A DNA stretch of 45,146 nucleotides from Cupriavidus numazuensis (GTDB lineage: Bacteria; Pseudomonadota; Gammaproteobacteria; Burkholderiales; Burkholderiaceae): NCBI RefSeq assembly GCF_905397435.1, contig NZ_CAJPVI010000066.1, positions 1 through 45,146 of the forward strand. The letters run 5' to 3'. Both the position numbers and the translations under genes were made by a program. This document shows, piece by piece, positions 33,164-42,193 of the stretch. Position 1 is the stretch's first letter. The number at the start of each line of letters is the position of its first letter. Under the pieces are notes generated by a model, which was not told the DNA's origin, ran no database searches, and worked only from the letters and a program-made list of their open reading frames with translations.

Positions 33164-34543
33164 ATGAAAAACCTGGGCAAGCATGCGATCGTGATAGGCG
33201 CCAGCATGAGTGGACTGTTGGCCGCACGCGCGCTATCGGATTTCTATACCACCGTCACCGTGCTCGAACGCGATGCGTTTCCAGCAGCAGACAACCCGCG
33301 CAAGGGCGTCCCACAGGGCCGCCACGCCCACGGGCTTCTCGCCCGCGGAAGCCAGGTACTCGAGGAATTTTTCCCCGGATATAACCATGAGGTCGTCGCA
33401 CGCGGCGGGTTGCTCGGCGATGTCGCTAACGATGTGATCTGGATCGGTCACAACGTCACGCTTGCCAACGGCGAGAGCGACCTGATCGGCCTGCTTGCGA
33501 GCCGACCCGTGCTCGAAGGCCATCTGCGACGGCGGCTCATGAACCTGCCGAACCTGCGCGCCATAGAGAATTGCGCTGTGCGGGGGCTCGCCAGCGATGT
33601 CGCCCGCAAGTGCGTGACGGGTGTGCGCATGCGTGTCGAAGGCGGGCCGGAGGAAACCGTCAACGCGGACCTTGTCGTTGATGCGACTGGCCGCGGCTCG
33701 TCCAGCGCGATGTGGCTCGAAGAACTCGGCTACCCGCCTCCCGCCAGCGAGAAGGTCGAGGTCGGCATTGGCTACATGACCCGCACCTATCGACGTCGGC
33801 CGGCGGATCTTGACGGCAAGCTCGGCATCGTTGTGGCCGGTAGTGCGCCGAACTGGCGGAACGGCGTCATGCTCGCGCAGGAGGGCGAAAGCTGGATCGT
33901 CAGCACCAGCGGCTTTCTTGGCGACGAGGCACCCGACAACGATCAGGATTTCCTCGCGTATCTGGCGACGCTGCCGACCAAGGAGATTCACGACGTTGTC
34001 GCCAGAGCCGAGCCGCTGAGCGACTACAGGCGCTACCGCTACGCCTGCAACTTGCGCCGCCGGTACGAGGAACTGGCGCGCTTCCCTGCGAACTACCTGG
34101 TCTTCGGTGACGCTATCTGCAGCTTCAACCCGGTCTACGGACAGGGCATGACGGTCGCAGCAGAGGAGGCGCTAACGCTGAAACAGTGCCTCCTACGGGC
34201 GGGCGTGGACGATCTTGCGCGGCGGTTCTTCAAAGGTGCTGCGGAAATCGTCGATATCCCGTGGGCCATTGCGGTTGGCAATGACCTCCGCAATCCGCAG
34301 GTCAAGGGCGCGAGGCCGCCGATGCTGCGTTTCATCAACTGGTACATCGGCAAGTTTTATCTTGCTGCTGCGCATGACAGCACACTGGCGACCGAGTTTC
34401 TGAAGGTGGTCAACCTGATGATCCCGCCGAAGTCTCTGCTCAGCCCTGCAATGGCCTGGCGGGTCTGGCAAGGCTGCGGGAGGTCTGAACTATCGCGCCC
34501 GCAATCGAACGAGCCGCCTGACGAGCGTATTGAGCTGGCCTAG
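33164..34543 (+). CDS. FAD-dependent monooxygenase/oxidoreductase
   Basis: The 459-residue flavoprotein starts with the Rossmann motif AIVIGASMSGLLAARAL and shows the second FAD motif LVFGDAICSFNPVYGQGMTVA, as in aromatic hydroxylases and related oxidoreductases; GRHAHGLLARG and VDATGRGSSSAMWLEELG are further conserved features. The substrate is unknown. I chose ATG 33164, with GGAG eight bases ahead, over a 38-residue longer frame that overlaps the divergent promoter. No reductase partner lies nearby, as expected for a single-component enzyme. The divergent SARP-hydrolase gene is its likely regulator. Confidence 0.88.
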   Translation: MKNLGKHAIVIGASMSGLLAARALSDFYTTVTVLERDAFPAADNPRKGVPQGRHAHGLLARGSQVLEEFFPGYNHEVVARGGLLGDVANDVIWIGHNVTLANGESDLIGLLASRPVLEGHLRRRLMNLPNLRAIENCAVRGLASDVARKCVTGVRMRVEGGPEETVNADLVVDATGRGSSSAMWLEELGYPPPASEKVEVGIGYMTRTYRRRPADLDGKLGIVVAGSAPNWRNGVMLAQEGESWIVSTSGFLGDEAPDNDQDFLAYLATLPTKEIHDVVARAEPLSDYRRYRYACNLRRRYEELARFPANYLVFGDAICSFNPVYGQGMTVAAEEALTLKQCLLRAGVDDLARRFFKGAAEIVDIPWAIAVGNDLRNPQVKGARPPMLRFINWYIGKFYLAAAHDSTLATEFLKVVNLMIPPKSLLSPAMAWRVWQGCGRSELSRPQSNEPPDERIELA

Positions 34544-34712
34544 CGTAGGAACGCCCCAGCCATACAGCTTTGGCAATCATGTACGGCCGTTCACGCGCTC
34601 GGCGGGTGGAGAGCCTCTCCGGGTCAGTCAGAGACGATCGAGCGTCCCTCAACGGGCATCCGTCTCGGACCGGGCCCGGCCGTCGGCCAACTGATCCTAT
34701 TGGGATGTGCAA

Positions 34713-35441
34713 TCAGAATTCCGATGTCACGGGCGCGGCGTCCGCCTCGGCTGCCAGCATGTGCAGCACTGCGTCGCGCTTGTCCAGCAAATGCTGGCGC
34801 AGGATCGCCGCGAGGCGCTTGCCATCACGTGCCTCGAGCGCGATCAGCATTTCGTCGTGATCGTGGATGGCACTGTCCCACTTCGTTTTCTGGAAATTCG
34901 AACGGAATCGCAGCGCCTGCAGCCTGCGGTTGACCGCCAGGTAAGTCTGGCGCAGCGCGGAATTGCGTGCAGCCTGATTGATCCTGTCATGGATCTGCCG
35001 GTTGCAGTCGTAGTAGCCGGACAGGTCATCCTGCGCACGGCAGGCAAGCATCGCGTAGTGCAAGGCTTTGAGTTCTGCAAGCTCGACAGCTGTCATGCGT
35101 TCGCAGGCCAGCTCGCCCGAAAACGCCTCCAGGCCACTCATCAACTCGAAGGTATCCCGGATTTCCGTTGCCGACAGGCTGGCGACCGTGGCGCCGCGAT
35201 TGGGCGAGATATCGATCAGCCCTTCCGCCGCGAGCACCTTCAGGGCCTCGCGCAGCGGTGTGCGCGAGATGCCAAGCGTTTCGCAAAGTTCTCGCTCGTT
35301 GAGCTTTGTGCCGGCCTTCAGTACCCCCTCCACGATGAAGTTGCGAAGGTGGCCCACGACCGTGTCATGCAGGCGTTGCCGCTCGACCTTCGGAAGCATG
35401 GAAGCGAGTGTGGTATCGGCTGATGGCGTGGAATCTTGCAT
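34713..35441 (-). CDS. GntR family regulator with FCD domain
   Basis: The 242-residue protein has a GntR winged helix (about 25-90: LRNFIVEGVLKAGTKLNERELCETLGISRTPLREAL) and an FCD all-helical ligand domain whose metal-binding pattern includes D144 region YYDCNRQIHDRI and the later HDHDEML. FCD regulators respond to organic acids and usually repress the neighbouring catabolic genes. It is divergent from the aminotransferase-led operon, with 180 bases between. A perfect palindrome TTGCATGCAA overlaps its own start codon (35436-35445). Confidence 0.94.
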   Translation of the reverse strand: MQDSTPSADTTLASMLPKVERQRLHDTVVGHLRNFIVEGVLKAGTKLNERELCETLGISRTPLREALKVLAAEGLIDISPNRGATVASLSATEIRDTFELMSGLEAFSGELACERMTAVELAELKALHYAMLACRAQDDLSGYYDCNRQIHDRINQAARNSALRQTYLAVNRRLQALRFRSNFQKTKWDSAIHDHDEMLIALEARDGKRLAAILRQHLLDKRDAVLHMLAAEADAAPVTSEF

Positions 35442-35609
35442 GCAAAGTCCAACGATGGTCGTTTTCCGTGGATTTTAGCAGACCTATAGCACAGTACCGC
35501 CAGGGCGCAAGATCCCCACAGCTCGGGGTAAACACTGCGCTTTTTTGTTGTACTCGCCCCCTTCCCATCCTTGCCTCGCCTGCTAAAGTATTTTGAATGC
35601 AAAATTCAA
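35436..35609. promoter_or_regulatory. Two palindromes in the divergent GntR/aminotransferase promoter
   Basis: TTGCATGCAA (35436-35445) overlaps the GntR start codon, and TTGAAT-GCAAA-ATTCAA (35593-35609) lies just ahead of the aminotransferase ribosome site. Both share TGCAAA and suit a repressor that controls both directions. Confidence 0.5.
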
Positions 35610-35621
35610 CAGGAGGAGCAA

Positions 35622-36842
35622 ATGCTGAAACTGGACTTCCATCCCGCCGGCCGTCATTTCCTGCAGATCCCCGGACCGAGCCCGGTGCCGGATCGCATCC
35701 TGCGGGCGATCAGCTACCCGACCATTGACCATCGCGGCCCGGAGTTTGGCGCGCTGGGACTGAAGGTGCTGGCCGGCATCCGCAAGATCTTCAAGACCGA
35801 GCAGCCGGTTGTGATCTATCCGGCCTCCGGGACGGGCGCATGGGAAGCCGCGCTATCCAACACGCTGAGCCCCGGCGATACCGTGCTGATGTTCGAGACC
35901 GGCCACTTCGCCACGCTCTGGAAAAAGATGGCCGAGAAGCTTGCCCTGCGCCCGGAGTTCCTGGGCCTGCCAGGCATCGAGGGCTGGCGCCGCGGGGTTC
36001 AGGCCGACATGATCGAAGCGCGCCTGCGCCAGGACAGCGGCCATGCCATCAAGGCAGTCTGCGTGGTGCATAACGAGACCTCGACCGGTGTCACGTCGGA
36101 CATCGCCGCGGTGCGCAAGGCCATTGACGCGGCGGGGCATCCGGCCCTGCTGATGGTCGACACGATCTCGGGGCTGGCCTCCGCCGACTATCGCCACGAC
36201 GAGTGGGGCGTGGACGTAACCGTCTCCGGCTCGCAGAAGGGGCTCATGCTGCCGCCGGGCATCAGCTTCAACGCCGTGTCGCCCAAGGCCATCGAAGCCA
36301 GCCGGTCCGCGCGCCTGCCACGCAGCTTCTGGGACTGGGAAGAGATCATCGCCATGAACCAGACCGGCTACTGGCCCTACACGCCCAGCACGAACCTGCT
36401 CTATGGCTTGTCGGAGGCGCTGGACATGATCCTGGAAGAAGGGCTGGACAACGTCTTCGCGCGCCACCATCGCCTGGCCGAAGCTTGCCGCCGTGCGGTG
36501 CGCGCATGGGGCCTCGAGATTCAGTGCGCGGACCCGTCGGTCTACAGTCCGGTGCTGACCGGTGTGATGATGCCCGACGGCATCGACGCGGACACCGTGC
36601 GCCGGATCATCTATGACCGCTTCAACATGTCGCTCGGCGCGGCGCTGGGCAAGATGAAGGGTCGGATGTTCCGCATCGGCCATCTCGGCGACTGCAACGA
36701 TCTCACGCTGATGGCCACGCTTGCCGGCTGCGAGATGGGGCTGAAGTTGTCGGGTGTGCCAGTGGCCGCAAGCGGGGTCGCTGCAGCCATGGACTATCTC
36801 GCGGCCCACGCAAACCCCTTGCCGCTGCGGGCTGCCGCCTGA
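35622..36842 (+). CDS. Class V aminotransferase (serine-glyoxylate aminotransferase-like)
   Basis: The 406-residue PLP enzyme begins HFLQIPGPSPVPDRILRAI and TIDHRGPEFG, as in serine-glyoxylate and ureidoglycine-glyoxylate aminotransferases. The PLP Lys is K206 (VSGSQKGLMLPPG); YPASGTGAWEAAL and VDTISGLAS line the cofactor pocket. It should move an amino group from an amino donor to glyoxylate or a similar 2-oxo acid. A perfect AGGAGGAG lies ahead of the ATG; the longer frame to 35571 is not needed. First gene of a catabolic operon of about 7.3 kb and divergent from its GntR regulator. SgaA versus PucG-type activity cannot be told apart here. Confidence 0.92.
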   Translation: MLKLDFHPAGRHFLQIPGPSPVPDRILRAISYPTIDHRGPEFGALGLKVLAGIRKIFKTEQPVVIYPASGTGAWEAALSNTLSPGDTVLMFETGHFATLWKKMAEKLALRPEFLGLPGIEGWRRGVQADMIEARLRQDSGHAIKAVCVVHNETSTGVTSDIAAVRKAIDAAGHPALLMVDTISGLASADYRHDEWGVDVTVSGSQKGLMLPPGISFNAVSPKAIEASRSARLPRSFWDWEEIIAMNQTGYWPYTPSTNLLYGLSEALDMILEEGLDNVFARHHRLAEACRRAVRAWGLEIQCADPSVYSPVLTGVMMPDGIDADTVRRIIYDRFNMSLGAALGKMKGRMFRIGHLGDCNDLTLMATLAGCEMGLKLSGVPVAASGVAAAMDYLAAHANPLPLRAAA

Positions 36843-36887
36843 CGCAGGCCGCCGGGTCCTGCGGTCGCGGCGAACACCAGTTCACAG

Positions 36888-36909
36888 GCAAGGCCGGGGA
36901 GGGCCTTGC
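36888..36909. repeat. Intercistronic hairpin
   Basis: GCAAGGCC-GGGGAG-GGCCTTGC, perfect 8 bp, between the aminotransferase stop and the MFS start; CGCAGG/CCTGCG (36843-36863) forms a second hairpin just before. No T-run; mRNA processing or partial termination within the operon is possible. Confidence 0.45.
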
Positions 36910-37051
36910 TACAAGCTGGTTGCCGGCACCCCTGCACACGTGCCGTCACAGGCCCCGGCGATACAGGCCCATTCCACGTTCCACACAGCGCCGATCGGCT
37001 CAGCATCGGCGCAGCAGCACCGACGTACCTGACAATACAAAAGGAGACGCT

Positions 37052-38356
37052 GTGGAAACTACCCTGCAGGCCGGGGCAAAGGTGAGTTCGTACGAAGACG
37101 CGGTTTATCGCAAGGTAAGCTGGCGCCTCGTGCCGTTCCTGATGCTTTGCTTCCTGATTGCCTATCTCGACCGAGTCAACGTCGGCTTTGCCAAGCTCCA
37201 GATGTCGCAGGACCTTGGCTTCAGCGAAACCGTCTACGGCCTCGGCGCCGGCATCTTCTTCATCGGCTACTTCCTGTTCGAGATACCCAGCAACCTGGCG
37301 CTTCACCGCTTCGGCGCCAAGGTCTGGATCGGCCGGATCATGGTGACGTGGGGCCTGCTTTCGGCCTGCTTCGTGTTCGTGGAGACACCGACAGCCTTCT
37401 ACACCTTGCGTTTCCTGCTGGGCCTGGCCGAAGCGGGCTTCACGCCTGGGATCGTGTACTACTTGTCCTGCTGGTATCCCTCGCATCGACGCGCCAAGAT
37501 CATGGCGATCTATTGCATGGGCTCGCCGCTGTCCGGCATCATCGGCAACCCGCTGTCAGGCTTTTTGATGGGCAGCATGGGCGGCATTGCGGGTTGGGCG
37601 GGCTGGCAGTGGATGTTCTTCATTGAAGCCGTGCCTGCCATACTGCTCGGCCTCGCCTGCTTCTTTTACCTGGACAGCTCCATCTCCAAGGCCAAATGGC
37701 TCAGTGACGACGAGAAGCGGGTGCTCGAACTGGCCAAGGCGGAGGACAACAAGGCGGCAGGCCCCGAGGCGCGCGTGGGCAATGTCTTCACCGACCCGCG
37801 TGTCTGGCTCATCAGCCTGATCTGCTTCTGCTATGTCACCGGGCAGTACGGCATTACGCTCTGGCTGCCAACGTTCATCAAGTCGACAGGGGTCTCCGAT
37901 CCGCTGCATATCGGCCTGCTCAGCGCGATCCCGTATATGGCAGCCATCGTCTCCATGTATGTATTCGGCAAGAGCGCGGACAAGCATCGGGAACGGCGCT
38001 GGCACCTGATCGTGCCCTGCATGATGGGGGCCATCGGCTTCCTGGCCCTGCCCTGGATCATGCACAGCACGGCGCTCTCGCTGGTGTTCCTGTCGATTGC
38101 CGCGGCCGGCATCCTGACCTGTTCGCCGCTGTTCTGGTCATTGCCAACCGCCTTCCTCAGCGGTGCGGCAGCGGCCACGGCCATCGCCATGAGCAACTCC
38201 ATCGGCAACCTGGCCGGCTTTACCAGCGGCTACATGATCGGGTATCTCCGCGACGTGACCCAGAGCGGCACCAGTGCGTACTACATGATTGCGGGCATGC
38301 TTATCCTCGGAGCATTCGCCATCTGGACCTTGCCGGCGAAGCTGGTCAACCGGTAG
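37052..38356 (+). CDS. MFS transporter, ACS type
   Basis: The 434-residue carrier has about 12 membrane helices and the ACS signature FLIAYLDRVNVGFAKLQM, FFIGYFLFEIPSNLALHRFGAK and GLAEAGFTPGIVYYLSCWYP. ACS carriers import organic anions with a proton or cation. I chose GTG at 37052 because AAAGGAGA stands five bases ahead and the ACS homology starts there; the longer frame runs through the intercistronic hairpins. It lies in the GntR-controlled operon and probably imports the substrate. Confidence 0.92.
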   Translation: METTLQAGAKVSSYEDAVYRKVSWRLVPFLMLCFLIAYLDRVNVGFAKLQMSQDLGFSETVYGLGAGIFFIGYFLFEIPSNLALHRFGAKVWIGRIMVTWGLLSACFVFVETPTAFYTLRFLLGLAEAGFTPGIVYYLSCWYPSHRRAKIMAIYCMGSPLSGIIGNPLSGFLMGSMGGIAGWAGWQWMFFIEAVPAILLGLACFFYLDSSISKAKWLSDDEKRVLELAKAEDNKAAGPEARVGNVFTDPRVWLISLICFCYVTGQYGITLWLPTFIKSTGVSDPLHIGLLSAIPYMAAIVSMYVFGKSADKHRERRWHLIVPCMMGAIGFLALPWIMHSTALSLVFLSIAAAGILTCSPLFWSLPTAFLSGAAAATAIAMSNSIGNLAGFTSGYMIGYLRDVTQSGTSAYYMIAGMLILGAFAIWTLPAKLVNR

Positions 38357-38435
38357 TGCAGGCGGGGAGCGGCATGCCGCTCCCCAAGGACTCATCACCC
38401 CGGCGCCCTTTGGCTCGGGCGCAAGGAATGCAAAC

Positions 38436-39935
38436 ATGAAACAACCGACCGACTTCAGCAGCAGCGTCATGGAGGCCACCGTAGACGGCGTCCATGACGC
38501 AATGCGTGAAGGCCGACTCACCGCGCGTCAATTGGTGCAGAGTTACCTGGACCGTATCGCCGCCTATGACAAGAATGGCCCGGGCATCAACAGCGTACTG
38601 CAGCTCAATCCGCACGCATTGGCGGAAGCCGACCGACTGGACGCGCAAGCTGCGGCCTCTCCATCGGTTCCCCTCGCGTCTTTGCATGGCATCCCGGTCC
38701 TGATCAAGGACAACATCGAATGCGCCGGTATGGAGACGACCGCGGGCGCAAGTTGCCTGCAGGGCAATCTTGCTGTGGACGACGCTTTCATCGTGCGCAG
38801 ACTGCGCCAGGCTGGCGCCATCGTGCTGGCCAAGACCAATCTGCACGAGCTGGCATCGGGCGGCGAGACCGTCAGCACGCTGGGTGGGCAAACCCTGAAC
38901 CCTTATGACCTGACGCGGACGCCGGGTGGCTCCAGCGGCGGCACCGCTGCGGGTATTGCGGCCAACTTCGGCCTGCTGGGAATCGGCACGGACGGCATCA
39001 ATTCCATCCGCTCCCCGGCTTCGGCGAACAACCTCGTCGGCCTGCGTCCGACGATGGGACTGGTCAGCCGTACCGGGCTGGTCCCTTGTGGGCTGACGCA
39101 GGACACCATCGGACCGATCACGCGCACCGTCGCCGATGCCGCGCTCCTGCTCGACGTCATTGCCGGCTATGACCCCGCGGACCCCACTACCAACGCAGCC
39201 GCTCCGCATATCCCGCGCAGCTATACCGATGAACTGAATCCCGACGCGCTCAAAGGCACACGCATTGGCGTGCTGCGCGCCTTCTTTGGCGATGGACCCG
39301 AGCACCGTGCCGTCAATGCCGTCATGCAAGCTGCGCTCGCCACCCTCCGGGCACAAGGTGCGGAGCTGGTCGAGATCGACGAAGCGATCCGCCCCGACGC
39401 GCTGCTGGCCGACACGCTGGTTCACCTCTACGAGATGAAAGGCGATCTTGATGCCTACCTTGCCGAGGCACCATCCGGCGTGCGGGTACGCTCGATGGCA
39501 GACATCATCGCTTCAGCAAGCGTGCATCCCAGCGTCGCGGGAACGCTGAAGAACGCCGTGACGCTGGCAGGCAACGAGGCGGAATATTGCGAACGGCTGC
39601 AACGCCAGCAAGCGTTGCGCGAGCGCATCCTCGGGCTGATGGCAGCGCATCGTCTCGATGCGCTGGCGTTTCCGCATCAGCGCCGCCTGGTTGTGCCCGT
39701 GGGCGAGGCGCAGGCCGAGCGCAATGGTGTGCTCGCATCAGCCACGGGCTTCCCTGCGATCGTCATCCCGGCAGGCTTCTCCGAGCCGGATGCCAACGCC
39801 CCGCATGGCGTGCCGGTCGGCCTGGAGTTGTTTGGCCGACCGTTCTCGGAAGCCGTGTTGTTGCGGCTGGCGTATGCGGCAGAGCACGCTCTGGGCGCGC
39901 GCCGCCCGCCCCTGAGTGCGCCGGCGCTGACATAG
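38436..39935 (+). CDS. Amidase signature family enzyme
   Basis: The 499-residue protein belongs to the amidase signature family: catalytic Lys K91 (VLIKDNIE), the Gly-Ser stretch TPGGSSGGTAAGIAANFG with the cis-Ser at 166/167, and nucleophile S190 in GTDGINSIRSPAS. It should hydrolyse an amide C-N bond. The nucleophile context INSIR differs from the common GGSIR and is found in a subgroup of the family. The start is ATG 38436 after GCAAGGAA. It lies 79 bases after the MFS gene and fits a pathway that frees an amine or ammonia from an imported amide. Confidence 0.93.
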   Translation: MKQPTDFSSSVMEATVDGVHDAMREGRLTARQLVQSYLDRIAAYDKNGPGINSVLQLNPHALAEADRLDAQAAASPSVPLASLHGIPVLIKDNIECAGMETTAGASCLQGNLAVDDAFIVRRLRQAGAIVLAKTNLHELASGGETVSTLGGQTLNPYDLTRTPGGSSGGTAAGIAANFGLLGIGTDGINSIRSPASANNLVGLRPTMGLVSRTGLVPCGLTQDTIGPITRTVADAALLLDVIAGYDPADPTTNAAAPHIPRSYTDELNPDALKGTRIGVLRAFFGDGPEHRAVNAVMQAALATLRAQGAELVEIDEAIRPDALLADTLVHLYEMKGDLDAYLAEAPSGVRVRSMADIIASASVHPSVAGTLKNAVTLAGNEAEYCERLQRQQALRERILGLMAAHRLDALAFPHQRRLVVPVGEAQAERNGVLASATGFPAIVIPAGFSEPDANAPHGVPVGLELFGRPFSEAVLLRLAYAAEHALGARRPPLSAPALT

Positions 39936-40047
39936 CACCGCGTCGCAGCCGCACTTTCATGACTGCTCTGTTCCAATGCCGGCCAAAGATGCCGGCGGCA
40001 AGTTTGCGGACACACCGTGACTGACCTCATTTCGAGGAGGAGACAAG

Positions 40048-41496
40048 ATGGGCGCAGAAGTGAATGTCCAATCGTCGCGTTCGCCCCAGCAGCACGAACT
40101 CGACCGGGCAATGGATGGCATCGGCGTTACCGCCGCACACAAGAAGATCATCTTCCTGATCATGCTGGGCGTGATGTTCGATGTGTTTGAACAGAACGCC
40201 GTTGGCCTGGTCGGGCCCATCTTGCGCGAGCAATGGGGCATTTCGGTCGCGCATATCGGCTTTCTCAATACGCTGACGTTCAGTGCGGCGGCGCTGGGAC
40301 GCGTGGCTTCGGGCTATATCGCCGACCGCTACGGCCGCCGCACCATGTTGAATGTGAATCTGCTGCTGTTCACGCTGGGTGCGGTCATCTGCGCGCTTGC
40401 GCCGAACTATACGGTGCTGGCTACAGGCCGGTTCATCGTCGGTATCGGGTTGGGTGGCGAGATCTCGGTCGCCGTGACAATCCTTGCCGAGTTGTGCTCC
40501 ACGCGCTTCCGCGGTACCGCGGTCGGCATGGTCAGCGTGGGCAGCGGCGGTCTGGGCAATATGCTGGCGCCCGCCTTCGGACTGGCTGTGTTCGCGCTGT
40601 TCCCCGGACCGGACAGCTGGCGCTGGCTGTTCGGCTGCCTGGTGGCGCCCGCCATCTTCGTCGTGTTCTACCGTCGTTTTATTCCCGAGACGCCTCGCTT
40701 CCTGTTGTCCAAGGGTCGCGTGGACGAGGCGAACCGCGTGCTCTCCGGTCTCGCTTCCGGGCGCCTTGGCAAGCTGCGCGGAGAGCCGACGCAATACATC
40801 CGGGAAGCCGTCCAGGACGATTCGCCACGAACCCAGGTACGGTTGCGCGATGTGTTTCAGGGTCGCTTGGGCCGGCGCACGGTCGCATTGGGTATCGCGG
40901 TCTCGATGACGTACGGCGCACAGATTTCGGTGCTGACGCTGATGCCCACCATCCTGATGTCGCAGGGCTACACCATCTCGAAGAGCCTGTTGTTCACCAT
41001 GGTGATGCAAAGCGGAAGCCTGTTCGGCGCACTGGCGGCATCCTATTGCGGCTATCACTTTCCGCGCAAGCGCGTGCTGACCATTGGTGCGGGACTGGCA
41101 TGTGCGGCGGGGCTGAGTTTCGGCTTCCTGACGTTCAACGTGGGGCTGGTGCTGTTGTTCGGGGCTTGCTTCACCTTCTGCGTGGTGCTGCTGAACACCT
41201 CTATCTGGATCTTTGCCCCCGAGCAATATCCCACCGATGTCCGTGCATTCGGCACCTCCCTCATCCTCGCGCTGGGTACGCTGGCCGGTGCGCTGACACC
41301 GCTGCTCAGTGGCCGTGTGTTCGAAACCTACGGTGTGGGCGGCATGTTCAGCATGCTGGCGGCCATGTACGCTGTGTTCGCGCTAAGCGTACAGTTTGCG
41401 CCTGAAACCTTTGGCCGCCCCATGGGTGAACCTGAGCCGGAAGACCAGGCAGAGCTGGCAGTCGGCACGGGTACCGCCAGCGCCAGCGGGTCCTGA
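40048..41496 (+). CDS. MFS transporter, sugar/aromatic-acid porter type
   Basis: The 482-residue carrier has about 12 membrane helices with the MFS loop motifs GYIADRYGRRTMLN and RFIVGIGLGGEISVAVTILAE, and IPETPRFLLSKGRVDEANRVL after helix 6, the style of the sugar porter and aromatic acid:H+ symporter families rather than the ACS type of the other carrier in the operon. The tail is Ala/Gly/Ser-rich. GAGGAGGAGA precedes the ATG. Its stop is 13 bases from the racemase-like gene, so they are coupled. A second importer or a product exporter are both possible. Confidence 0.92.
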   Translation: MGAEVNVQSSRSPQQHELDRAMDGIGVTAAHKKIIFLIMLGVMFDVFEQNAVGLVGPILREQWGISVAHIGFLNTLTFSAAALGRVASGYIADRYGRRTMLNVNLLLFTLGAVICALAPNYTVLATGRFIVGIGLGGEISVAVTILAELCSTRFRGTAVGMVSVGSGGLGNMLAPAFGLAVFALFPGPDSWRWLFGCLVAPAIFVVFYRRFIPETPRFLLSKGRVDEANRVLSGLASGRLGKLRGEPTQYIREAVQDDSPRTQVRLRDVFQGRLGRRTVALGIAVSMTYGAQISVLTLMPTILMSQGYTISKSLLFTMVMQSGSLFGALAASYCGYHFPRKRVLTIGAGLACAAGLSFGFLTFNVGLVLLFGACFTFCVVLLNTSIWIFAPEQYPTDVRAFGTSLILALGTLAGALTPLLSGRVFETYGVGGMFSMLAAMYAVFALSVQFAPETFGRPMGEPEPEDQAELAVGTGTASASGS

Positions 41497-41509
41497 CTTT
41501 GGCAATGAC

Positions 41510-42151
41510 ATGCATCCGATCCTGTTAATCAACCCGAATACGTCGCAGGCAACCACGCAGATGATGGTGGAGATTGCGCGTTCCAGTCTGGGCGGACGCG
41601 CAGCCATCCGCGGCTTGACCATGGAAGACGGCGTGCCGATGATCGTCGAAGAGGGCGATCTGCAGGCCGCGGCGGACGTGGTCGGCGCCGTCGATGTGGG
41701 CAGCGTCCGCGGCGTCATCGTCGCTGCGTTTGGCGACCCCGGCGCCGAGGCACTGCGGCGCCGGTTGATGGTGCCGGTCGTAGGCATCGGGGAAGCGGCC
41801 ATGCGCGAGGCTGCGCAACATGGCCGCTTCGGCATCGCCACGACCACGCCGGCACTGGCCGCCGCCATCGCGTCGAAAGTCCATCAGCTAGGACTGGAGG
41901 CCAGCTTTACCGGAACACGGTTCACGTCAGGGGACCCTTTGCGCCTTGGCCAGGACCCTGAAGCGCTGGAGACAGCGTTAGCCGCAGCCGTGCAGTCCTG
42001 CATAGAGACCGATGGCGCACAAGCCGTAGTCATTGGCGGCGGCCCGCTTGGCCGCGCCGCCGAGGCGCTCAGCAGGCGGTTCGCCATACCCGTCATCGGT
42101 CCTGTGCCCGCAGCATGCCGCGCCATCTTGCGCGCCCTTGATGGCCACTGA
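41510..42151 (+). CDS. Asp/Glu/hydantoin racemase-like protein lacking both catalytic Cys
   Basis: The 213-residue protein has the fold pattern of the Asp/Glu/hydantoin racemase family: ILLINPNTSQATTQMM at the N terminus, GVIVAAFGDPGAEALRR and VPVVGIGEAAMREA in the centre, then AVVIGGGPLGRAAEAL and IPVIGPVPAA. In racemases the central motif reads CFGDPG and the second GCAG; here both Cys are replaced (A73 and G177). Two-base racemisation by Cys is therefore unlikely. It may be a lyase, decarboxylase or isomerase with another mechanism, or a binding protein. ATG 41510 is chosen since the longer frame overlaps the MFS gene. Confidence 0.85.
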   Translation: MHPILLINPNTSQATTQMMVEIARSSLGGRAAIRGLTMEDGVPMIVEEGDLQAAADVVGAVDVGSVRGVIVAAFGDPGAEALRRRLMVPVVGIGEAAMREAAQHGRFGIATTTPALAAAIASKVHQLGLEASFTGTRFTSGDPLRLGQDPEALETALAAAVQSCIETDGAQAVVIGGGPLGRAAEALSRRFAIPVIGPVPAACRAILRALDGH

Positions 42152-42193
42152 TGGGCCGTCGCTTCCTTCCCCCCTTCCAACAAGATACCTAAT

